Shown here in pieces: positions 55,430 to 64,000 of a DNA stretch of 64,000 nucleotides (position 1 is the first letter of the stretch; each line of letters starts with the position of its first letter). The DNA is from Phoronis australis (lineage: Eukaryota; Phoronida; Phoronidae), in contig NMRA01000172.1 in the NCBI GenBank assembly GCA_002633005.1, positions 269,866 to 333,865 on the forward strand, given 5' to 3'. The notes under the pieces were generated by a model that was not told where the DNA came from, made no database searches, and saw nothing but the letters and a program-made list of their open reading frames with translations. A program made the translations under genes and the position numbers.

Positions 55430-58400
55430 GTGAGTAACTAAAAATATCGCATTTCATTTATTGCGTCACAATGACGCCATACGTCACCACTGTCGCTTTA
55501 ACTGATTAAACATATTGTATCAAAATGTACTTTTACCGGATGTAAAGGTATTCTGTTGAAATGTGATCATTATGTTGTAAAACACGAGGAGTCATCCTAG
55601 TGGACAATGTTGTTCTATCTGAAATAACTTGCCAAATAGTTGGTGTAGTACAAGAGGAGGACTAGTCTGCACTCTAACCAAATTTAACGACCGATCTAAA
55701 ATTTCCACGTATCTGAATTTTAGTGATTTTTTATTTTTTACATTTTTTCAGTGTCACATCCGTTTGAAATATTTGTTTTGGGTGAACTCACATAATTACT
55801 CTTTATTTTTTATTAAAGAAATGTTCATCTAACAGCAAAGTGAAACATAAAAACTAATAGGATTGTATTGTGTATAGACAGCCAACTCATACTCACAACA
55901 CTTTGTCATGTTTTTTTAATTTAAGGAATATCAAAAGGTTCACGCAGCAGGATGTCGCTTTATGCTGTCTGCCCTTCATACTTTAACACCATTTGTGTAA
56001 CAGTTTCGTCGATTTTCAGAACATATTTGCTTGCCGCACCTCGAAAGGTTCGACCTAATCAAGTCATCGCCATGAGCGCTACTGTGCTGAGACTAGAGTT
56101 TAACAGACTCAACTTTAGAGTTCTTATAAAACGAGATGACACGGAGATCTGCAGCGTTTTCGAGACATTTGATGCACCGGGCACGAAAATGCTTCAAATG
56201 CAGGTATCTTAATCTTAGGTTTGGTGGGTGTTTTGCTCGCAACAAAAACCCAACACAATTTCAGTGACTACATGTTTCTGCAGTACGATAAAGTGGATAT
56301 GTAATGATATTTGTCTAGAGATACAAAAGATCAAAACATCAAATTAGAACATAGATATCTCTCATGGGAAGTATAACGTTTCAATGAAAACTTAAAAAAT
56401 TGCACGGAAATTACAAGTACTAAGCGTGACATCTAAAGGTCATGCGTGGAATTAAGCGATAAAAGCTAGCGACACGAATCATATTATTTTATTTCATTTC
56501 ATCAGTGTATGTTCACATTTGTTGACAATAGCATTCTTGAGTGACATGTGCCAGAGATTACCTATAAAAAATACCCTGTTTAACGGTGTACGTGATTCAA
56601 TGAATCAATATACATAGCTCCGTTTCCCGCCGACAGAACACCAGCAGCTTGGTGCTTGACAAAAGGCATCCATTTTCTCGCACGGCATTGTGCAGTACCA
56701 TTTGTTTAGAGTAAACGAATATTTGTGAACTTATGCTTCAAGCTAAGTCACTAATTATTTATGCTAACTAATAATCATTTATATATAAAACATCTCCTTC
56801 AAATACAGACGGAAATCTAGAATGGATTGTTTTACAAATTATTGATGCCATTTCTAATCAAGCATCATGGTTTACAAACAATGGACAAGATATCCAACAG
56901 CACTACGCGCTTACTGTTTGACATTACTTTCGCTCGACCATTCCTGATTCAGATGAGATTCACTTTTAATTATTCGAAGATGGCAGCCAGTAGAATGTTT
57001 ACTTTTTCTGAAAAACCAAACACACGTAGTGTGTCTCAGAATGTACAATGTGTATTTTTAAAATATCGCCACTAAGAAAAACTGCGAAGCAATCGGTGAT
57101 ATTTTGCAGATGCCCGAGAATTCAGTGATGGCAAACTACACACTGAGAGTGGAGGGAACCTCCGACAGCGGCTACGGAGGATACCTCTTTGAAAACGAGA
57201 CAGCTTTAGAGTACGACTCCAAGCAGATCTCCTTATTCATACAGACTAGTAAACCCCTCTATATGCAGGGCCAGACAGGTGAGGCAATTGATCTCAGAAA
57301 ACTCCTTGAACTAAGCAGTGTATGAATAAGCGTATTTTCTGCAGATTTTTGAACAGAGAGAGAAGCTTCCGCTAAATTATGTAGTTAGGGGAACAACCAG
57401 CAGTATTTTTCACGAACTCTGTCCTCCGTTATTAAGTCATCGTCCATGGCTGGCTCAACATCCTACTGTACACTTCTCACAGACTGAGCCAACCATTGTG
57501 TGGTCACTTCATTCATCTTTTATTATTTCCGCAAAACGCCATCTGTTGTCACATCGGTGAGGTGATGGTAACGATATTTATTTTTATTTAAATTTCAGTT
57601 GATCAGTAGCTATAGTTGAAATAATAGTCTGCCTTCCGTGTGAAACGATAAACAACATTGATTACTCGCTAAAGCAAACTCATTCACTTATGACGCGACG
57701 TTTTAACGTTTAATTAATTATAGAGATTGAATATGCCCATGTGAATATTTGTTACACTATTTTTATGAAGACTTGTGCTGGTATGAAAAACTGCTTATGA
57801 GAACTGTAAGCTACAATATGCATTATCTCTTCCAGTTCGCTTCAGGGTAATTCCAGTGAAGAACGATCTTTTATCGTCGCACACTAAAATGGACATCTAT
57901 GTATATGTAAGTAAAAACAAGTTCACAAAACGTCGTTTCTGATTTTTCTATTCTAATACAGGTGCATTCTCAACACGGTTGTTACCCACAGTTGCTTTGT
58001 CATGCGCAGACTGTGTAGTGGATCAATTATCAATTTCCCATAGTCTTTCTGAGGTAATGAGTTGATAAGACATGTTCCGGAAATTTTTATCTGTTTTTGC
58101 CTGTCTGCATCGAATCTGCTCGACGAAATTTTGGTTAATTAATGCTCTGATCTTCGCGGTTTTTTATTTTTGAAGATTCGAATGCTTCGTGGAATATTTT
58201 TCCCGCGATCTTCACTTCTTCCATTTCCCTGCATTACCTCCGAAGAACGGTTCAAGAGTACGATTGATATGACGTCACTTTCGCTATTCGTCATTATTAC
58301 TTTGGTGTTCGGATGATGACCAGTGAGATAAATATAAATATATGTAGCTCACTGATGATGACCAAGATGGATGTTGGGTTCAAAAGAATAAAATTTAGAA

Positions 58401-61400
58401 TTGATACTCTTATAATTCGAATACAAGTTTCTTGGCGCATTGTATTAATTCACTGTTATTTAGGACGCAGACCGTTGTCTATGTCTACGGTTTGAAATAA
58501 ATGTATTACGTAGTCCTAATGCTCCCTAAAATCGCTGACGTCACTTCCTCATGCAGATGTAAACTGTTTCGGTAGCAATGGACTTAAATAGAACAACCAT
58601 TGCGTAAAAGCACAGCAAATGCACAAAATAGTCCACTTTTCTGTTTTAGGATGGCAAAGGTTTGATGGTGAAACGATGGCAAAATCAACAAACATTATCA
58701 GGTAAGATGAAGAGCTATACGATAATGACACGCCACACTATACTATGTAATATTAAACCAATGTACTGGTCTCAAACTTTGTACACTGGTTATAGAAAAG
58801 ACGTTTATAGGCATATTCATATTATTTCGAGTTCGCTGCAAATTTTGGATATTTGGATTCTAAACTACTTAGAAGGTAATTTCCTCTTTCATTTTACCAT
58901 TTTTCTTCAACGCAAATACTGAAACAATCTTGTATGGCATGCTAAATTATTTTGTAGACAATTTCCAAAATTTTGGTATACTGCTCAATATAACTCATTG
59001 ATGTGAAAACTAAACATCTAAAAATGATAGACAACTTCACATGGGCGGCGAAGCACTGGAAAAAGTGGGGGCTGAAGCCCCCTCAGCCCCCCCCGTGGTT
59101 CACCGCCTTTTGACCATGTGCGGCGTAGCACTAAAAAAGTGTGGGTGTGCTATATCCCACGGCCCCCTGTGGTGCGCCGCCCATGTTTCAATCAAAAGTT
59201 GAAACATACACGCAATTCTTGCAGTATATCCACCAAGGCGAGGCTGTTTGAGCAGATTCGATGCTTGTTTTCACACATTTCAGTTTTCCACCGCGCCATC
59301 TAGTGAGTCTTAGAAAGCTCCATCTTTTAAAAGCAATTGGCTGTTAACACGACGGAAGCCCAATGAGGCGTAGCCAAAACCAAAGGTTCGAAGGATACGG
59401 CGTTCCTTAAAAGCGGTCACTTAATGCAGTTCTGCGTTTGTCAGTTCGGTGTCGCATTTACGGCGATTCTGCTGTCATGTGAACATGCTTTACTCTGCTA
59501 ACAGTTTCCCCATGAGAACGTAAATTAAAGCAAGTTACTTTTCACAAGCAAGTATTCTAGTCTAACTAACCTCTGTATTTACCGAATATTTATTTCTATG
59601 AAGTGTTATGTTTTTTTTGCAGGCATAATCGACAAAGAAATTGAAATCGCTAACTATAATTCCATCTCGTATGGAGAGTGGACTATTAGCGTGATAGCCT
59701 TTGTAAGTTGGAGCTTATGTGTGCAAATATTTATAACCAAGATGACATAGCAATATAATGTCACCATTGGTTTTAGCCGGTTTTTTCACTGACAGAAGCA
59801 TTCGTATAGTTGACTGTGTGTGTGGGAAAACGTCCCTTCTAATAGAGGACTCAGTTGCAAACTGCATTTTCGTCAATTCCGAACTGGCGGACATGTATGC
59901 ATGCCGTCCAAGGAATGCAAGACCGTGAATAATACATCACAAATTCTGCTTTGACGTGTGCATTCCATTTGCCAGTAAAATAGCCTCGGTAACAAATATT
60001 TTCACTTTCGACGAAAAATCCCGATTATTTGTTATATTCCAATTATGTGGTGAGACTAAAGTCGTTGTATGGGTCACACAGTCAGCAAAGGGGATATTTT
60101 ACACCGTTCAGCTCGGAGGCTATTTAAATTCTCAAAAGTCATTAACATCTTCCTGCTGTAGCTTATTCACGGACGAATCACGTGATTATTCCAGAAAATG
60201 TCACTCTTTAAAGATGCCGCATCCTCTTGTGCTAAGTCGTGCGGCTGTTGATCATCGTTGCCTTTGTGTGACCAACAAACAAACAAATATGCATTTTATG
60301 TCATGTTTTGTTTTCCAGGAGCACACCTATGATAAGAAGTTTGTTGTGACGGAATTCTGTAAGTAGACCCTATACCTTGCCATACGTATGTTTGTTGTGC
60401 CCTTAAATTTTGTTGATGGACGAACTCTAGTGTTCCAAAACCAGAATAGAACACAAAAACTCACGAAAAATATCTTTCAAACAATTCCAACAAACTTACC
60501 GTTTCGTAATGTCTACGATCACTTTCATCTGTAAGGAAATTCCAAGAGAAAAATAATCATCAAGTTTGTCAATTATAAACATGGACGTAAATTCAAACTT
60601 TCCTTCCATGAACCATATATACGCGCATGCGCTCATATCAATATACAATAATAACAAAGATAACAATCTACTATAGCTAAACACAGTGAGAAGAGTGAAT
60701 GTACAGCAGAGGAAGTGACGGGACTTCCGCTAAAATTCTAGGAGTGAAAGATTGAGTGAACAGATATACTCCGTGAAGATTGAACAAGAGACTGGTTTAT
60801 TGGCTGCAAAGCACGATCGCTGAGAGTGCCCAGAATGAACTAAATGCTAGACGTGTCACGGTCGGCTGCGAGTTCCGACTTCTCCAACTGTCCCTATATT
60901 TTCAACAACCTTAAGGTCAATAACAGGGGTCAAGATGGCTTATTTCCAGATACGGAAAGCCCGCATTGCATATTGGTACAGAACCGACGAAGTGACAAGT
61001 GTTTGGTAGATCGTTTTTAAAATTTTGATTCGAACTGAGATAAAATACTTCAAACTGCATGGAAATTCCAAATTTTTGTGAAAACGTCTTAGAAGAAACT
61101 TTTTGATATACTGACATCAAATTAAATGTAACAAAAATAATTACGTTTTGGGACTATATCAGACCATTGCATTTTCCCATGGCCTAATTATATCTCTCTA
61201 AACCGAAAAAAGAGTTCCGTAGAATTAGTTTCTTGAGAGAAAAGCAAGATCTCGCAAAATTTTCCGCGACTTTGTTCGGGAGGTTGCTAGTTTAGCAAAG
61301 TGGCGGCCACTGAAGTGATGTAGTGGTGAGCTTGGGATTGTTCGCCTGGATTGCTGGATTGAATTGACTGTTTCCGTTCCATATGTGTAAATATTTGCCG

Positions 61401-64000
61401 CAACTGCAAGCTCATGACTTTTGGTTTACGGAACTCATCTCTTGGGCTGATTATGCATTTGTATTTCGTCTATTTCAGATCACAACGAGTTCTATATCAA
61501 CGTGAGCACAGTCCCCTACATGATGGCCGACGGATTCGGCTTGTCCGGAGTTGTCTCCGCAAAGTAAGTACAGCGTAACATTTACGCTGTTCTTTTGTTG
61601 TTTCTGAGAGGACCAATTGCATTTGTTATCAAAGGTTTTCGTTTTGCAGTTCTAATTTTAAGCACACTATGGAATTTTTCACTTGTAAGCTAAACATGTG
61701 CATGGTTTTAAAAAATATACATTTTCCTCATTGAAGGCAGTTTTATCCATTGTTATCGGTAGATATTCACTTCTAAATTTCGTGGAGTTCTGTACGAACA
61801 TTTGCGTGGTTACTAAAATGAGCGATAACGTGGATCTGCAAGGTAGACCTGTGTGAAAATTGAGCTGGTTATTGTCAGGGCACCTAGCACCTCTTTTCCA
61901 TGAAGGGGAAGCCAAACTGGTACTGATTGTCTGAATTGGCTACAGACTGTAATGCCCATGCGCAAATACTTGCTTGTATTTTGTAACAAAAATGACCATG
62001 CCTGATGAGGGGTTGTTGTTGGACTAAGATTCGCATTCGTGAGTTGGGCGGCGTTCCGCAGAGCCAATACAAACGCTAGTGGGATCACGCGCTTTGCTTT
62101 TAATGCATGGCGTTACCTCGCAAACCCTTTCGTGAGCTTCCTGCGTCCGCGAAACGCATACCGGTTCAAGTTTGTCTGTGGCGGTAATGAGGTGGCCCCG
62201 CATCACGCACAAGTAGCTTACCCGCATAAAAGGTGTTGAAACTCGCAAAAAACAGTAACTTCTCGCGAGGTACACAGAAATGGGTACCATGCATGCATGC
62301 TTTACTTGACTCGCGTGTGACTCGTTTTACGGAAGTGACTCAGCAACAGGCAGTAGTCTAACTTATCTTTTTCTGTTCACAGAGAAATGTGGGGGAATGA
62401 GTACTTTTAATGAGATTCAGATCATTTTCTGAAGGAAATTGGAAATGTCTATGGTTCAGAAGTAAATTTTATTATCTGTCAAGACACATGTGCGTATGTT
62501 GAAAACAAGAATTCAGGCTCCAGGACACCCTTTCAAGCAGATTGCAACGTTATCACTCCGCTTGTTCACCCTGTTATTTTCATGACTGTGTTCTTGTTAC
62601 TGTTTCAGTCACTCAACAGGGTACGCTGTGAGGGGCAATGCGTCAATAACTCTGACGATACTGGATCCAACCAAACCCAACGCTGATGACAACCCTACTA
62701 TCAAGAGAATCGTCCCCTCCGTAAGGACTAGTTCCAAATCCTTTTGCTCAGCTGTGCTACTTATTGTAAACTTGTCACAGTTATTCTTCCTTTTAGGTAT
62801 GTCTTTTTACGGGTGTTATTTTGTGTTCTCTTCGCCCAATTCACCTGTCAGAATTTTCGAGGTTGATTTTTTTTATTATCGCCTGCGTTGTCATCGTCAA
62901 AAGCTGTGTTGACAGCGGAGGCAATAAAGATGTTGCCCTGTGCAACCACTAGGTGGGGCTGCGGATGATATCCCCATGACACCAAACCCTTATAAGAGAA
63001 GCCAAACAATTTATTCTGAAATCTGTGACATTTCATGAGACCGCATACACAATGAGGTAGCCTGTTGTGTGAAGGTACACATTTCAAATTTAAAGATCAC
63101 AAAATCTCAAAATATGTTACAATCTTGCAACTGTAGCATCAAATCAACATGCCAGTGGTACGTTGTGTTAATAAGTGCGACTATTGAAACCGGTTTTATG
63201 TGGTATAAATGAGCTCGACGAAATTTAATTCTAAACATGGTTTTAAATCAATAAAGGAACCCATTGATAAAATATGGAAGCACTTAAAAACTTTCAAAGA
63301 AGAACGGTCGTGTGTAGTTCTTGTGGTTTTAAAACAGCTCCTTATTAATTAATTAAACCAGTTTAATGGCTTTCCTTGTACATACACGGGCACTGATTGG
63401 AGAATAAGAATCCATAGGAAAACCCATCAGTTGGTTATTGGAATCAACAATCGTATGTCTTATGCTCAGTAGCATTTACGTCATAAGAGGTTAGAATGGC
63501 CAACTTGAAGGTTGGCACATTCCGTAGAACGTAAGAAAGACTGAGGCAACGGACGCAACTTGATAGTACAACTTAGGTAAATATGACAGGGGAGATAACA
63601 GGCACTTTGTCTAAGACTCCAATAATCCACGTGTGCTGACTTACCTGCAAATAATCTGTATAAATATAAAAATAAAAACCCAATTAATAGGTGTAAGTAA
63701 GATGTGTGGATTTTTGACTTTAAATTATTTTGACACATCGCCATAAGTCTGCACAGTCGCACCCACGTGCGGAAATGAAGCGGTTTGTTTAGTGCGGCTT
63801 GCATGAATGCCCAAAAGACAAATAATGCCGTTTTGCCCAGTTATTCAAGTTCAGATTCTATCTTTAAATATTTTCTTTATAGTTCGATGGTCGAACAGAT
63901 TTCCTGTTCACGAGACAGGAAATGGAAGCTCAAAGTGGCGGGAATCTAGCCGGCAAACGCCTCCACGTGGAGGCGAAGGTACTGGACTACTTCCGGGAGG
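55341..64000 (+). CDS. Gene B (partial): tandem Mcr/TEP-like paralogue
   Basis: Second thioester-family gene in the same orientation, starting 14 kb after gene A ends and running off the window. Ten coding exons join in frame to 1000 nt (333 codons and one base), covering signal peptide, MG1, MG2 and part of MG3. Exons 2, 3, 4, 5, 7 and 8 have the same lengths as in gene A (184, 169, 71, 52, 40 and 85 nt) and all phases agree; exons 1, 6 and 9 differ in length. Introns do not resemble those of gene A. Only one exon 6 is seen. Its LDLa, bait-like and thioester regions lie outside the window, so whether it keeps them is unknown. Confidence 0.9.
56020..56203 (+). CDS. Gene B exon 2: MG1
   Basis: 184 nt, phase 2 in and 0 out. 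Encodes T-Y-L-L-A-A-P-R-K-V-R-P-N-Q-V and ...FDAPGTKMLQMQ. About three-quarters identical to gene A exon 2. Donor GTATCT. Confidence 0.94.
57110..57278 (+). CDS. Gene B exon 3: MG1-MG2
   Basis: 169 nt, phase 0 in and 1 out. Encodes MPENSVMANYTLRVEGTSDS and ...SKPLYMQGQT. Sequons N-Y-T and N-E-T are kept from gene A. Confidence 0.95.
57836..57906 (+). CDS. Gene B exon 4: MG2
   Basis: 71 nt, phase 1 in and 0 out. Encodes V-R-F-R-V-I-P-V-K-N and ...KMDIYVY before GTAAGT. Confidence 0.93.
58650..58701 (+). CDS. Gene B exon 5: MG2
   Basis: 52 nt, phase 0 in and 1 out. Encodes DGKGLMVKRWQNQQTLS, parallel to gene A exon 5. Confidence 0.93.
59039..59186. repeat. MITE-like GC-rich element with internal duplication
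   Basis: Ends ACATGGGCGGCG and its complement CGCCGCCCATGT. A related CATGTGCGGCGTAGCACT word at about 59115 shows that the left half is partly duplicated. No clear target duplication. Intron 5 of gene B. Confidence 0.5.
59623..59702 (+). CDS. Gene B exon 6: MG2
   Basis: 80 nt, phase 1 in and 0 out. Encodes I-I-D-K-E-I-E-I-A-N-Y-N then YGEWTISVIAF. Two codons longer than gene A 6a and one longer than 6b. No second copy was found in the flanking introns. Confidence 0.92.
60319..60358 (+). CDS. Gene B exon 7: MG2-MG3 linker
   Basis: 40 nt, phase 0 in and 1 out. Encodes EHTYDKKFVVTEF. Confidence 0.92.
61479..61563 (+). CDS. Gene B exon 8: MG3
   Basis: 85 nt, phase 1 in and 2 out. Encodes Y-H-N-E-F-Y-I-N-V-S-T-V and ...DGFGLSGVVSA, matching gene A exon 8. 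Confidence 0.93.
62609..62720 (+). CDS. Gene B exon 9: MG3
   Basis: 112 nt, phase 2 in and 0 out. Encodes N-H-S-T-G-Y-A-V-R-G-N-A-S-I-T-L-T-I and ...IKRIVPS. One codon longer than in gene A. Donor GTAAGG. Confidence 0.92.
63883..64000 (+). CDS. Gene B exon 10 (cut by window end): MG3-MG4
   Basis: Starts FDGRTDFLFTRQEMEAQSGG and continues into G-K-R-L-H-V-E-A. By analogy with gene A, the exon should be about 228 nt and run to roughly 64110. Phase 0 in. Confidence 0.93.

Noticed and set aside
58702-60318. Second exon 6 copy in gene B
   Set aside because: Both introns around exon 6 were read for a W-T-I-x-V segment with splice sites; none was found.

Overview
The window is eukaryotic, most likely from an invertebrate animal. 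It is AT-rich and consists almost entirely of short exons (40-240 nt) bounded by GT/AG splice sites and separated by introns of about 0.3-3 kb that are full of minisatellites, MITE-like elements and tRNA-like SINE pieces. I cannot name the species. Three single 'n' positions (373, 19651, 31164) mark unresolved bases or closed gaps.

Gene A (851-41369, + strand) is a complete or nearly complete thioester-containing protein (TEP) of the alpha-2-macroglobulin/complement family. I reconstructed 33 coding exons, plus two that are alternative forms, with consistent reading phase from signal peptide to stop. They join to 1512 codons. Order: signal peptide, MG1-MG5, MG6 interrupted by an LDL-receptor class A module (21458-21574), MG7, CUB, thioester domain with an intact C-G-E-Q motif (30999-31010), MG8/receptor-binding domain, and a cysteine-rich tail with a terminal hydrophobic segment. 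An LDLa module in the MG6 insertion is the hallmark of Mcr (Tep6, macroglobulin complement-related), but the fly Mcr thioester is degenerate and this one is not.

The most interesting part is splicing of gene A. Two positions carry pairs of homologous exons of compatible phase: 6a/6b in MG2 (8515-8588 and 9291-9367) and 18a/18b in the bait-like region straight after the LDLa module (23448-23553 and 24899-25004). In both pairs, exactly one member must be used to keep frame, so they look mutually exclusive and could give four isoforms. Separately, two different minisatellites (18795-19650 and 39948-40182) are tandem amplifications of a 5' splice site of this gene; the second sits before the membrane-anchor exon.

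Between the genes (41370-55329) lie a probable long 3' UTR with a polyadenylation signal near 43990, copies of a dispersed repeat, a hAT-type MITE with a perfect 8-bp target duplication (44513-44668), a long stretch (about 45.7-51.4 kb) where I see nothing coding, simple repeats, and a dead non-LTR retrotransposon into which a 599-bp MITE has inserted (53559-54157).

Gene B (55341 to past the window end, + strand) is a tandem paralogue. Its first ten coding exons match gene A exon for exon, with identical lengths for six of them and identical phases throughout; it continues beyond 64000, so its thioester and LDLa regions are not seen. Together the two genes look like a local TEP cluster, acting extracellularly or at the cell surface in innate immunity or epithelial junction biology (known roles of the family; not shown by this sequence).
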